From positions 24,017 through 88,016 of the forward strand of contig DAOTZA010000054.1 in the NCBI GenBank assembly GCA_034434515.1: a stretch of 64,000 nucleotides of DNA, written 5' to 3'. A program made the translations under genes and the position numbers. Every line of letters starts with the position of its first letter. Within the stretch, counting starts at the first letter, position 1. Positions 49,299 to 60,032 of this stretch are shown one piece after another. Below the pieces are notes generated by a model. It had not been told where the DNA came from, made no database searches, and saw only the letters and a program-made list of their open reading frames with translations. Source of the stretch: NAK19 sp034434515. Lineage in GTDB: Bacteria; Chloroflexota; Anaerolineae; Anaerolineales; UBA4823.

Positions 49299-50156
49299 AT
49301 GAACCAAAGATGGATACCTGTTGCATTTTTCGTTGAAGGTTTTTTCCTCTATGTGCTCGGTTTGGGAATAGCAAACTATCTAGGCGCAACCATCCTTTGG
49401 GATCGACTCTGGATTGGGGTTTTCTGGATGGGTTGTCTGCAGTTGGGGGGGATTTTTCTGCTGCGGAGTATTTCAAAAACGTTGCCAATTGAAAATAACG
49501 GTAGACTGCCTTCGTCGCCTTTTTCCAGTGATTTTATTCTCGCCATTGCAGCGTTTGCCAGTTTGGCCTCGCTGACAGTACTGATGATTGCCAACCGTTT
49601 CTTCACCCTGGATGTGTTGTGGGTTGCCTTAATGGCGGTTTTGGGTACATTTGTCAGCGCCAAAGTCATTCGAATAGCTGAAATCGAGCGCTTCCGGGAA
49701 ATTGTACTGAGTTTTGGGATGGCAGTTCTCGTCCCGTGGTTTGCTTTTCTCCTGCAAACTGGCGAATACCATCGCTTTTTACTCATTGTTACTTTACCGA
49801 TTTTGGCGTTACGGATGGCCATGATCTTGAGCTATCAGTTGTCAACCTATGCCCACGATCTGAGTACGAAAAACTCTACCCTGATGGTGCGGATTGGATG
49901 GCAGAACGGCATGACCCTGCACAATCTTTTGATCTTGTTTGCCTTTGCTCTGATGGCTTTCGGAAATGTGTTGGGTGTGCCCCTCTCTATTGGATTGCCT
50001 CCCATGGCAGCGCTGGTGGTTGGAACGTGGCAGATTTGGTCAATGCGCCGCATCGCGCAAGGGGTGAAACCGAATTGGCGAGGCTTGATCTGGGGTGGGG
50101 CAGCTCTTTATGGGTTAGTTATTTATCTTTACGCGTATTCATTTTGGATTCGTTGA
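49299..50156 (+). CDS. UbiA-like membrane protein
   Basis: A 285-aa protein with about eight or nine TM helices. The layout and the segment YQLSTYAHDLSTKNSTLMVR resemble the second Asp-rich motif region and following basic helix of UbiA/MenA prenyltransferases. The first motif (NxxxDxxxD) is not visible after GGIFLLRSISK, so catalytic ability is doubtful. It lies 13 bases before moeA and may be co-transcribed with the molybdopterin genes. Possibly a degenerate prenyltransferase; otherwise an uncharacterised membrane protein. Confidence 0.6.
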   Translation: MNQRWIPVAFFVEGFFLYVLGLGIANYLGATILWDRLWIGVFWMGCLQLGGIFLLRSISKTLPIENNGRLPSSPFSSDFILAIAAFASLASLTVLMIANRFFTLDVLWVALMAVLGTFVSAKVIRIAEIERFREIVLSFGMAVLVPWFAFLLQTGEYHRFLLIVTLPILALRMAMILSYQLSTYAHDLSTKNSTLMVRIGWQNGMTLHNLLILFAFALMAFGNVLGVPLSIGLPPMAALVVGTWQIWSMRRIAQGVKPNWRGLIWGGAALYGLVIYLYAYSFWIR

Positions 50157-50169
50157 AAGGGAGATCACT

Positions 50170-51411
50170 ATGCCTGAATTCTTGACCTTGTTGACACCCC
50201 AAGAAGCCCGGCAAAAGATTTTCGAGGCGCTATCCCTTCCAAGACCGTTAATGCTGGAGACGGTTCCTACCCCAGCATCGCTCGGTAGAGTTAGCGGTCG
50301 AGATGTTTACGCTCCTCATCCTTTGCCCATGTTCAATCGCGCAACCGTGGACGGATACGCTGTGCGGGCGGAGGATACCTTTGGAGCAAGCGAAAGCCTG
50401 CCAGCCTATTTTCGGATAGTAGGTGAAATCCCCATGGGGCGGGAAACAGCTCTGCGGCTTAACCCCATGGAGGCTGCCCTCATTCATACCGGAGGTATGT
50501 TGCCGGCCAATGCGAATGCGGTCGTAATGATCGAACAAACGCAGCGAATTACGGAAAATGAAATTGAAGTCTATCGGGCGGTGTCGGCTTGGGAGAATAC
50601 CATTCGCGTCGGGGAAGAGGTAAAGGAAGGCGATCTGGTGTTGCCGATGCGGAAACGCATCCGGGCGGTTGAAGTGGGCGGTTTGCTGGCATTGGGAATC
50701 ATCCACCTTGAGGTAGTTAAGAAGCCCAAAGTGGGGATTGTTTCCAGCGGGGATGAGGTAGTGCCGCCCGATCATCCTATCCAGATTGGGCAGGTCAGAG
50801 ATGTGAATACTTACACCTTATCTGCTCTCGTTCAACAATGCGGCGGGGAACCCGTTCCTTTTGGTATCCTTCCCGATCAAGAAGAAGCTTTAAGGCAAGC
50901 CTTAAATGAGCTAAAGCCTCAATGCGACATGATTTTGATCACAGCCGGCTCTTCAGTGAGCGCCAGGGATTACACGGCGCGTGTAATTCAACAGATGGGA
51001 TCCCCTGGTGTCCTGGCGCATGGTATCAATACTCGTCCGGGAAAGCCGACCATTTTCGCCGTGTGTGATGGAATCCCAATCCTTGGCTTACCAGGCAATC
51101 CCATGTCGGCGTTTGTAATTGCCTTGCATTTTGTAAAACCTATTCTATATGCCTTGCAAGGGCTTGCGGTAGATCAAGCGCCGCCCCGGGTGGAGGCAAC
51201 CCTGACCATTAACCTCAATTCCCAGGCGGGTCGGGAAGATTGGATCCCGGTAAGGATCGCTCACGGCGAACAAGGGTTGCGGGCTGAGCCCGTCTTTGGA
51301 AAAAGCAATATGATTCTGGCGTTGTCGCGCGCCGATGGCTTAATTTGCATTCCGGCCGAAGCAACCGGATTGGCTGCAGGTGAACGGGTGTTGGTCGAAT
51401 TGATCGAATAA
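50170..51411 (+). CDS. moeA: Molybdopterin molybdotransferase MoeA
   Basis: A 413-aa enzyme that inserts molybdate into adenylylated molybdopterin. Family motifs: FNRATVDGYAVRAEDTFGA, ALIHTGGMLPANANAVVMIE, VGIVSSGDEV, ILITAGSSVSARDYT, GKPTIFAVCDGIPILGLPGN and a final C-terminal beta barrel (LICIPAEATGLAAGERVLVE). ATG 50170 has GGGAG upstream. A second MoeA fused to a binding domain follows 27 bases later. The pair is common in organisms that handle molybdate or tungstate separately, but metal choice cannot be read here. Confidence 0.94.
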   Translation: MPEFLTLLTPQEARQKIFEALSLPRPLMLETVPTPASLGRVSGRDVYAPHPLPMFNRATVDGYAVRAEDTFGASESLPAYFRIVGEIPMGRETALRLNPMEAALIHTGGMLPANANAVVMIEQTQRITENEIEVYRAVSAWENTIRVGEEVKEGDLVLPMRKRIRAVEVGGLLALGIIHLEVVKKPKVGIVSSGDEVVPPDHPIQIGQVRDVNTYTLSALVQQCGGEPVPFGILPDQEEALRQALNELKPQCDMILITAGSSVSARDYTARVIQQMGSPGVLAHGINTRPGKPTIFAVCDGIPILGLPGNPMSAFVIALHFVKPILYALQGLAVDQAPPRVEATLTINLNSQAGREDWIPVRIAHGEQGLRAEPVFGKSNMILALSRADGLICIPAEATGLAAGERVLVELIE

Positions 51412-51437
51412 AATCCCAAAACGTTGAGGTTAGGCAT

Positions 51438-53429
51438 ATGAGCGTTTACCTGAAAGATATTCCGTTGGATGAAGCCCAGGCAAGGTTGTGGGAGGAATTA
51501 ACCCGACATGGCTGGGCAGGATTGCTGGGAAAAGAACAAATCCACGTTGATGAAAATGCGCTGGATCGAGTGCTGGCTGAGCCGGTGTGGGCGGCGATCT
51601 CCTCGCCGCATTATCATGGGGCAGCAATGGACGGTTTTGCTGTGCGGGCGGAAAGCACAATAGGGGCAACCATTACAGAGCCAATCGACCTTGAAGTGGG
51701 CGAGCAGGCTGTCTATGTGGACACAGGCGATCCCATTCCAGGCTGGGCAGACGCGGTGATCCCGATCGAAAATGTAGAGCCCTTAACCGAATCGGCCACT
51801 ATTTCAACCGAACTTCGTCATCCAAAACGAATCCGGATACGCGCGGCTGTCGTTCCGTGGCAACATGTGCGGCCGATGGGTGAAGACATCGTCGCCACCC
51901 AACTGGTTTTACCTTCCGGGCAGACTTTGCGAGCCGTCGATTTAGGCGCAATTGCTGCCAGCGGGCAAACCAGCATTTGGGTGGCGCGTAAGCCCAGCGT
52001 AGCTGTCATTCCGACCGGTGATGAGCTGATTCCCATCGGCGAAGCGGTCGAAGCTGGAAAAATTATTGAATTCAACTCCATTGTCCTGGCGGCCCAGATT
52101 CGTTCTTATGGAGGCGAAGCAACCCGTCTTCCTATTGTAAAAGATCGCTTTGAGAGCATCCAGCAGGCAGTGCAGGCGGCTGCCCAAACGCATGATCTGG
52201 TCCTGGTCAATGCCGGATCTTCGGCAGGTTCAGAGGATTACACGGCAAAGGTCATTGATTCGTTAGGTTATGTCTTTGTGCATGGGGTTGCGGTTCGACC
52301 CGGTCATCCGGTTGTTCTGGGCATGGTCAAACGGACGGAAGCGGATGCTTCAGGAAGAACTTATGTTTTGGTAGTAGGTGTGCCCGGTTATCCGGTCTCC
52401 GCGGCTTTAACCAATGAGATTTTTGTCAAACCCATCCTGGAGCGTTGGCTGGGAAAGCCATCCAGTAGCCCATCGACCGTGTCCGCCGTCATCACCAAGA
52501 AGATCACTTCTCCAGGAGGCGATGACGATTACGTGCGGGTAGTGGTAGGGAAAGTTGGCGAAAGAGTGTGCGCTGCCCCGCTTACGCGAGGCGCAGGGGT
52601 GATCACTTCCCTGGTGCAAGCCGATGGAATCGTCATTGTGCCACGCGGCATTCAAGGTCTGGAAGCTGGCGAACGGGTAACGGTGCAGATGGTTCGCCCG
52701 ATTGAGGATATTGAAAGAACGATTCTTGCCATCGGGTCGCACGATGTCGGGTTAGATGTGCTCGCCCAATTTTTAGCGCGGCGTCAACGCCGCCTGGTAT
52801 CGGCAAATGTGGGCAGTTTGGGGGGCTTAATTGCCTTGCGCAGGGGAGAAGCGCACCTGGCTGGCTCCCATCTGCTGCACCCTGAAAGCGGTGTGTACAA
52901 CCTGCCCTACATCCGCCAATACCTCCCTGATCGGGCGGTAGTGGTCGTTGGTTTTGCGAATCGGATGCAGGGCTTGATTGTACCCAAAGGCAATCCTCAA
53001 GGATTACGATCGCTGGTTGATCTCACCCGGGAAGATGTGCGCTTTGTCAATCGCCAAAGTGGAGCTGGCACTCGGATTCTGCTCGATTATCACCTGAAAC
53101 AGTTAGGCATTGAGCCAAAACTGATTCGGGGCTACGAAGCTCAGGAGTTTACCCATCTAGCGGTTGCGGCAGCGGTCGCCTCGGGCAGGGCTACCTGTGG
53201 AATGGGCATTGCCGCCGCTGCGCAAGCATTAGATCTGGACTTTGTGCCTCTATTCTCTGAAGAGTATCATCTCATATTCCCGCGCGAATTTTATGAAGAA
53301 CCTTTAGTGAAGCCTCTCCTCGAAGTCCTGCAAGATAGCGAGTTCCGCCAGACGATTCAGAAATTGCCAGGCTATGATGTCGAACCAATGGGGAAATTAA
53401 TTGCCAGTTTGGAGGGCAGGAAAAATTGA
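51438..53429 (+). CDS. moeA: MoeA fused to a periplasmic-binding-protein-like domain
   Basis: A 663-aa protein. Residues about 1-420 are a second MoeA (GAAMDGFAVRAESTIGATI, GDPIPGWADAVIPIENVE, VAVIPTGDELIPIGEAVEAG, LVNAGSSAGSEDYT). Residues about 430-655 resemble the substrate-binding fold of COG1910 (IGSHDVGLDVLAQFLARRQR, SANVGSLGGLIALRRGEAHL, RFVNRQSGAGTRILLDYHLK). This fusion is known in many bacteria and archaea and may sense or hold molybdate or a cofactor. There is no signal peptide, so the binding domain is cytoplasmic. It lies in an operon with moeA. Confidence 0.93.
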   Translation: MSVYLKDIPLDEAQARLWEELTRHGWAGLLGKEQIHVDENALDRVLAEPVWAAISSPHYHGAAMDGFAVRAESTIGATITEPIDLEVGEQAVYVDTGDPIPGWADAVIPIENVEPLTESATISTELRHPKRIRIRAAVVPWQHVRPMGEDIVATQLVLPSGQTLRAVDLGAIAASGQTSIWVARKPSVAVIPTGDELIPIGEAVEAGKIIEFNSIVLAAQIRSYGGEATRLPIVKDRFESIQQAVQAAAQTHDLVLVNAGSSAGSEDYTAKVIDSLGYVFVHGVAVRPGHPVVLGMVKRTEADASGRTYVLVVGVPGYPVSAALTNEIFVKPILERWLGKPSSSPSTVSAVITKKITSPGGDDDYVRVVVGKVGERVCAAPLTRGAGVITSLVQADGIVIVPRGIQGLEAGERVTVQMVRPIEDIERTILAIGSHDVGLDVLAQFLARRQRRLVSANVGSLGGLIALRRGEAHLAGSHLLHPESGVYNLPYIRQYLPDRAVVVVGFANRMQGLIVPKGNPQGLRSLVDLTREDVRFVNRQSGAGTRILLDYHLKQLGIEPKLIRGYEAQEFTHLAVAAAVASGRATCGMGIAAAAQALDLDFVPLFSEEYHLIFPREFYEEPLVKPLLEVLQDSEFRQTIQKLPGYDVEPMGKLIASLEGRKN

Positions 53430-53548
53430 TATAAATCTTATGTTGATTGTCGCATTATTGGTGTAAAATAGCCTTGTGAGTTTGTGCAAGATTTTACAAA
53501 CAGGGTTTCAAATCCGTCATTCATTGGAAAATACCAAAGGAGGTCAAC

Positions 53549-54019
53549 ATGCCAATACCAGCTGGAAGCCAAGCTCCAGACTTCTCTTTGCCGGATGAGA
53601 ACGGCGACCTGCGGCGGTTGTCGGATTACCGCGGTAAGGTGGTTGTTTTGTATTTCTACCCAAAAGATGACACCCCTGGCTGCACCACAGAAGCCTGCGG
53701 CTTTCGCGATCAATATCAAGATTATGAAAAGGCGGACGTGCCGGTGATTGGAATCAGTCCGGATGACGTCAAAAAGCACCAAAAGTTCAAGACTAAATAT
53801 AACTTGCCATTTACCTTACTTGCCGATACAGACCACACCGTGTGTGAGCTTTATGGGGTTTGGGGACGCAAGAAGTTTATGGGGAAGGAGTACGATGGTG
53901 TCTTTCGGACCACTTTCTTAATCGATAAAGATGGTACAATCCTGCGCGTTTTTGAAAACGTCAAACCCGAAGGTCATAGTCAGGAAATTTTAAAGGTTCT
54001 CGAAGAGATCAAAGCGTAA
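53549..54019 (+). CDS. bcp: Thiol peroxidase Bcp (peroxiredoxin Q)
   Basis: A 156-aa peroxiredoxin that reduces peroxides with thioredoxin. The peroxidatic and resolving cysteines sit five residues apart in PGCTTEACGFRDQY, the Bcp/PrxQ type. Other family segments are VVLYFYPKDDTPG, FTLLADTDHTVCELYGVWG and FRTTFLIDKDGTILRVF. AAAGGAGG lies 8 bases before ATG 53549. A TAAAAT (53464-53469) may be its -10. It precedes a two-component pair by about 60 bases. Confidence 0.95.
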   Translation: MPIPAGSQAPDFSLPDENGDLRRLSDYRGKVVVLYFYPKDDTPGCTTEACGFRDQYQDYEKADVPVIGISPDDVKKHQKFKTKYNLPFTLLADTDHTVCELYGVWGRKKFMGKEYDGVFRTTFLIDKDGTILRVFENVKPEGHSQEILKVLEEIKA

Positions 54020-54076
54020 GATGTCTTCGTCGGAGTCATTCATTCGGCGTGAAACTTTTCTGTGGAGAAAGCTAGG

Positions 54077-55879
54077 ATGACGATGAAAGGTGCGATCTGG
54101 TTCTGGATGGGCGCTGCTGCCGTGGCAATCTTGATCGGGGGTGGGGTGGTTGGTTTGCCCGGCTCTGGATTATTCAAGGGGCTATGGTTAGCCTTTGGGC
54201 TGCTAAGCGGAGGAGCACTGTTTGTCCTCTGGCGTCAGAACCAGGAGACACACCGCCAGGCTCAAGAACTGGAGAAACAGCTTCAGGTTCACGAAGATCA
54301 ATCCCTGGCGAAATACGAAAATATCGTGCGCATCAGCCAACGCTTTGCAACTGCCACGGATGAAACCCAAATTCTGAACGGCGCATTGGAGCTAATGCTT
54401 GAGCTGATCAACGCCAGAGCTGCCAGCTTTACCTTCATTGATGAACTTGGCGCTACCCTAAACACCCGCGTTCAAGGCGAATTGCCGCCAGGGGTCTCGA
54501 AGGATTGGTTGGAGTATCTGAGTTCACCCTCAATTCGCAAAAAATGTCCGCACTGTCAGCAAAGCGAATCACGGGCGGATCAATGCCCATTGCTCTATGG
54601 TAGCCAGGATCAACTCCACATCTATTGCGTGCCGATCCAGCGTCTGGGTCAGGAATTGGGTATCTTTCATCTTTTCCTCTCTTCGGATACCCAAATCACG
54701 CGTGAACAGGATTATTTACTGCGCTTGATCAGCGACCAGACTGCTCTTGCCCTCGAAGGCGCTCGATTGCGCTCGCGGGAAGCGCATGCCCATTTACAAC
54801 TGGAAGCCGTGAAGCAAAACCTGGATGTGGGCTTCTTTATTGATGAACTACTGAAAGGGCTAGCGCGTGGGCTTGGCATACAAACTGCCATTGTCTCCGT
54901 TTGGGATCATCATCTCAAGAAGCCGATCAAGGAATTCTCTTTTGGAATCATTAGCGCAGCGCAAAAAGACCAGATCTACGCCGTTTTGTCTCGTAGAAAT
55001 CTTGCCAGGCTGGAGAAGACTCGCGTGCCATTAACCCTCGAGATAGACGGAGTGCGGTCGGAGTGCTCCCTGCTCAACATTCCTGTGCCCTTCAACCGAA
55101 GGGATTTGAGAGGGATTGTGCAAATTGTTGCCCCCGGCACACAGGAATTGAGCTCAAAGCAAGAAGAGATGCTGAACGCCATCGTCACCCAAATCTCTTT
55201 CCTTCTACAGAATGCGAACTTACTTGCCGAAGTTGAAATTAAGGCGATTTTACAGGAACGCATTCGATTGGCGCGTGAGATTCACGATGGACTTGCCCAA
55301 ACCCTGGGCTTCTTGAAGCTCAAAATTTCGCAACTGCGGGCGTACTTGGAACAAGGAGAGACCGAACGCGCCAGCCAGACCACGCAATTGTTGCATGAGG
55401 CGATCAGTGATGCTTATATCGAAGCGCGCCATGCAATTGATCAGTTGCGCATTTCGATTTATGATGCTCCACTTGCGGAACTGCTGCAGGAGACATTGGA
55501 TGAATTCCGCGAAAGCAGTGGAATTCCCGCTGAGTGCGCTGTAGAGCCGCCAGACTTGCGCTTGCCGGTAGAGATCAACGCTCAACTAGTGCGCATTATC
55601 CAGGAATCGCTTAGCAATATTCGCAAACACGCCCATGCCCATCAGGTGCAAATCCAGACGGCAGTCAAAAACGATTGGCTAATCCTCGAGGTGCGGGATG
55701 ATGGCGTGGGATTCCAGCCAGATGAAGTCAGCCGTCATTCCCAGTATGGTTTGCGGGGGATGCAGGAACGGGCTGAAATGATCGGTGCTGAGCTCCAAAT
55801 CATTAGTCAACCCAACCAGGGGGCAACCGTCCAAATCAGATTGCCGCTATACCAATTGGAGAGGAGTTGGCAGACATGA
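54077..55879 (+). CDS. NarX/LiaS-type histidine kinase with Cys-containing GAF
   Basis: A 600-aa kinase. Two N-terminal TM helices (about 8-45) hardly expose a periplasmic loop. A coiled coil precedes the first GAF (about 85-235), whose middle holds KKCPHCQQSESRADQCPLLY and a further Cys in LHIYCVPI, suiting a metal or redox centre. A second GAF-like region (about 250-385) is followed by HisKA_3 with the His in RIRLAREIHDGLAQTLGF and a HATPase (RDDGVGFQPDEV, GLRGMQERAEMI). ATG 54077 has GGAG upstream. Stop overlaps the response regulator start (ATGA). Confidence 0.92.
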   Translation: MTMKGAIWFWMGAAAVAILIGGGVVGLPGSGLFKGLWLAFGLLSGGALFVLWRQNQETHRQAQELEKQLQVHEDQSLAKYENIVRISQRFATATDETQILNGALELMLELINARAASFTFIDELGATLNTRVQGELPPGVSKDWLEYLSSPSIRKKCPHCQQSESRADQCPLLYGSQDQLHIYCVPIQRLGQELGIFHLFLSSDTQITREQDYLLRLISDQTALALEGARLRSREAHAHLQLEAVKQNLDVGFFIDELLKGLARGLGIQTAIVSVWDHHLKKPIKEFSFGIISAAQKDQIYAVLSRRNLARLEKTRVPLTLEIDGVRSECSLLNIPVPFNRRDLRGIVQIVAPGTQELSSKQEEMLNAIVTQISFLLQNANLLAEVEIKAILQERIRLAREIHDGLAQTLGFLKLKISQLRAYLEQGETERASQTTQLLHEAISDAYIEARHAIDQLRISIYDAPLAELLQETLDEFRESSGIPAECAVEPPDLRLPVEINAQLVRIIQESLSNIRKHAHAHQVQIQTAVKNDWLILEVRDDGVGFQPDEVSRHSQYGLRGMQERAEMIGAELQIISQPNQGATVQIRLPLYQLERSWQT

Positions 55880-56517
55880 TTCGCATCGTGGTCGTTGATG
55901 ATCATGCCTTGTTTCGCTCTGGTCTAATCAGCTTGTTAAACGACATGGGGGAATTTCAGGTAGTTGGAGAAGCCGCCAATGGGCGAGAGGCTCTGGATGT
56001 TGTCCGTCAAACCAGACCGGATATCGTCCTCATGGATGTCAATATGCCGGTAATGGGTGGGGTAGAAACCGTGCGTGCCCTCAAAGGAATTGAATCCTGT
56101 CGAATTATCATGTTGACGATTTCCAAATCCGATGATGACCTGATGAGCGCTATTTCCGCCGGTGCAGATGGCTACATCCTCAAAAACGCCTCTCCCGAAG
56201 ATTTGAAGAAAGCCATTAACCAGGTTTATCGTGGTTTGGGTGTGCTTTCGCCTGAAGTGACAAGACAGGTGATGACCGCCGTAGCCAGCGGTAAAACCCC
56301 TCAACAAGATGTAGGTTTGAGCGCACGCGAAATTGAAGTGCTGTCCTGTTTGGCACGCGGCTTAACCACCGCTCAAATCTCCAGTGAGCTCTTTATCTCG
56401 GAAAACACGGTCAAGACCCACGTGCGCCATATCCTCGAAAAGCTGGAGGCTTCCAATCGCGTTGAGGCAACCCGCAAAGCGGTGCAAATGGGCTTGATCA
56501 GCGCGGCTGAATATTAG
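55876..56517 (+). CDS. NarL/LuxR-type response regulator
   Basis: A 213-aa regulator. The receiver has the acidic pair in VVVDDHALFRSGL, phospho-Asp in IVLMDVNMPVMGG, Thr in IIMLTISKSD and Lys in GYILKNASPEDL. The LuxR HTH (about 145-210) shows LSAREIEVLSCLARGLTTAQ and ISENTVKTHVRHILEKL. The start codon overlaps the kinase stop (ATGA), so they act as a pair. A hairpin follows, and then the pseudo-receiver/cox operon, which it probably controls. It is closely related to the pseudo-receiver domain just downstream. Confidence 0.95.
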   Translation: MIRIVVVDDHALFRSGLISLLNDMGEFQVVGEAANGREALDVVRQTRPDIVLMDVNMPVMGGVETVRALKGIESCRIIMLTISKSDDDLMSAISAGADGYILKNASPEDLKKAINQVYRGLGVLSPEVTRQVMTAVASGKTPQQDVGLSAREIEVLSCLARGLTTAQISSELFISENTVKTHVRHILEKLEASNRVEATRKAVQMGLISAAEY

Positions 56518-56525
56518 CTTTGGGT

Positions 56526-56551
56526 GAGGGGTGATGACAAAATCACCCCTC
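56526..56551 (+). terminator. Hairpin after the response regulator
   Basis: GAGGGGTGAT (56526-56535) pairs perfectly with ATCACCCCTC (56542-56551) around a 6-base loop. Only a weak TGTGTT follows, so termination may be partial, leaving some read-through into the cox operon. Confidence 0.6.
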
Positions 56552-56591
56552 TGTGTTATCTGACAATCCCTCGTTTATCGGTTGGGGGTGT

Positions 56592-56620
56592 ATGACAAAC
56601 CGCCTCTTGTCTGATACATT
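56592..56620 (+). promoter_or_regulatory. Promoter of the cox operon
   Basis: ATGACA (56592-56597) and TACATT (56615-56620) are 17 bases apart, with TGA directly before the -10 (extended type). Transcription would start only a few bases before ATG 56632. Confidence 0.5.
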
Positions 56621-56631
56621 AGAGTTGAAAA

Positions 56632-58089
56632 ATGAGCAGGAAGCTGAGTATGTTGCGGAATTTCGGTCGCTCTACGGTGCGCGTTCTCATCGCCTCAAAC
56701 CATGCGCTGTTTCGCCATGGTTTGATGAGTTTGTTTAAGAAAAAACTGGGCGTAAAAGTCGAGATCGTTGGAGAAGTCACCAATTTTGAGAGCGCCAGTG
56801 AGGTCTTGGAAACTCAAGAGGTGGATCTGGTCATTGTCGATTATGATGATAATCAACTCAATCGGGAAGATTTTCTGACTCGCTTTGTTGGCGGGGGTGG
56901 ACAGAAACGCATTATCCTGGTCTCACTCTCAAATCCCGAGAGCGCCATGCTCTATGATCGGCGCGAGTTGCCCCTGGCACAATTTGAAGCCTGGTTTGAA
57001 GGCTGGCAGGAAGCGGAGGAAAGAACCTCGCCGCCATCTGGAGGGGCAGCTAGGAGAAAAAATCAAACAAGGAGTAACCATATGAAGCATTTCGTAGTGG
57101 CAGGATTTCTGGTTATTGTCTTGACGGTGTTGCTCATTCTAGGCGCAGGACAGGTGCGCTTGCTACCGGTCGCAGCCAGCGCGCAGGCACAGCCCATCGA
57201 TCAACTCTTTCAATTGATGTTCATTGCCATTGCTTTCTTGTTTTCCCTGATCGTGGTGTTTATGCTTTATAGCATTGTGGTCTTCCGTCGCCGCAAGGGA
57301 GATGAAAGCGATGCGCGCCATATCGAAGGCAACACGAAACTAGAAGTAACCTGGACGACTATTCCATTGATCATTGTTCTGGGTTTATCTTTCCTGGGCG
57401 CCAGGTCACTTGCTGAAGTAGAGCGACCTGACCCAAAGGCTCTGGAAGTGGATGTCATCGGAATGCAGTGGACCTGGCGATTCGAGTATCCACGCTATGG
57501 AATTGTTTCCAATGAGCTGGTTTTGCCGGTAAATAAACAGGCAATTTTATATTTGTCCTCACAGGATGTTATTCACTCGTTTTGGGTGCCTGAATTTCGC
57601 GTTAAGCAAGACTTGTTGCCTGGTGGAGAAGAATTTGTGCGTACCCTCCGCGTGACCCCAACTGAAATTGGCTCTTATAAAGTACGTTGCGCCGAATTGT
57701 GCGGCATCCGCCATGCTTATATGGAATCGCCGGTGATTGTGGTTTCCCAAGCCGATTTCGATGTCTGGGTAGCTCAGCAGACAGGTGAGCCGACTGACCC
57801 GGTAGAACGCGGGCGAAAGTGGTCGAATCAATACGGGTGTTTGTCCTGTCACTCGTTGGATGGATCGAAGCTGGTTGGGCCCACCTGGCTGGGTTTATTT
57901 GGCTCTCAAGTGAAGCTGGCGGATGGTAGCACGGTGATTGCCGATGAAGCCTACATCATCGAATCGATTCGCAATCCAGGCGCAAAGATCGTCGAAGGTT
58001 ATCCGAATATCATGCCGGCTAATGTCGGCCAGGACTTAAGCGACGAACGCATTCAGGACATCATTGCTTTTATTAAGACTTTACGCTAA
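56632..58089 (+). CDS. Pseudo-receiver domain in one frame with CoxB (fusion ORF)
   Basis: A single 485-codon frame. Residues about 16-130 are receiver-like (VRVLIASNHALFRHGLMSLF, DLVIVDYDDNQ) and closely resemble the response regulator upstream. The Mg-binding acidic pair is replaced by Ser-Asn and the conserved Lys is lost, so phosphorylation is unlikely. A linker (TSPPSGGAARRKNQTRSNH) leads straight into CoxB at residue 151, with no stop between. If translated whole, the receiver would be cytoplasmic, anchored by CoxB's first helix. A strong internal site at 57082 would give CoxB alone. Start: ATG 56632 (near-leaderless) or ATG 56650 (AGGA upstream). A recent frameshift is the main alternative. 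Confidence 0.7.
   Translation: MSRKLSMLRNFGRSTVRVLIASNHALFRHGLMSLFKKKLGVKVEIVGEVTNFESASEVLETQEVDLVIVDYDDNQLNREDFLTRFVGGGGQKRIILVSLSNPESAMLYDRRELPLAQFEAWFEGWQEAEERTSPPSGGAARRKNQTRSNHMKHFVVAGFLVIVLTVLLILGAGQVRLLPVAASAQAQPIDQLFQLMFIAIAFLFSLIVVFMLYSIVVFRRRKGDESDARHIEGNTKLEVTWTTIPLIIVLGLSFLGARSLAEVERPDPKALEVDVIGMQWTWRFEYPRYGIVSNELVLPVNKQAILYLSSQDVIHSFWVPEFRVKQDLLPGGEEFVRTLRVTPTEIGSYKVRCAELCGIRHAYMESPVIVVSQADFDVWVAQQTGEPTDPVERGRKWSNQYGCLSCHSLDGSKLVGPTWLGLFGSQVKLADGSTVIADEAYIIESIRNPGAKIVEGYPNIMPANVGQDLSDERIQDIIAFIKTLR
57082..58089 (+). CDS. coxB: Cytochrome c oxidase subunit II, caa3 type (internal start)
   Basis: A 335-aa subunit. N-terminal hydrophobic segment (MKHFVVAGFLVIVLTVLLIL), two TM helices (about 43-65 and 93-113), then the CuA domain with HSFWVPEF and the ligands of VRCAELCGIRHAYM (Cys, Glu, Cys, His, Met). 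A C-terminal cytochrome c domain has heme site GCLSCHS and a later Met in PNIMPAN. This makes it a caa3-type subunit that takes electrons from its own cytochrome c domain. AAGGAG sits 7 bases before ATG 57082, supporting independent initiation within the larger frame. Confidence 0.9.
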   Translation: MKHFVVAGFLVIVLTVLLILGAGQVRLLPVAASAQAQPIDQLFQLMFIAIAFLFSLIVVFMLYSIVVFRRRKGDESDARHIEGNTKLEVTWTTIPLIIVLGLSFLGARSLAEVERPDPKALEVDVIGMQWTWRFEYPRYGIVSNELVLPVNKQAILYLSSQDVIHSFWVPEFRVKQDLLPGGEEFVRTLRVTPTEIGSYKVRCAELCGIRHAYMESPVIVVSQADFDVWVAQQTGEPTDPVERGRKWSNQYGCLSCHSLDGSKLVGPTWLGLFGSQVKLADGSTVIADEAYIIESIRNPGAKIVEGYPNIMPANVGQDLSDERIQDIIAFIKTLR

Positions 58090-58101
58090 GGGAGTTCGAC
58101 T

Positions 58102-60015
<1,914 letters not shown>

Positions 60016-60032
60016 GGCTAAAGGAGAAAGAA

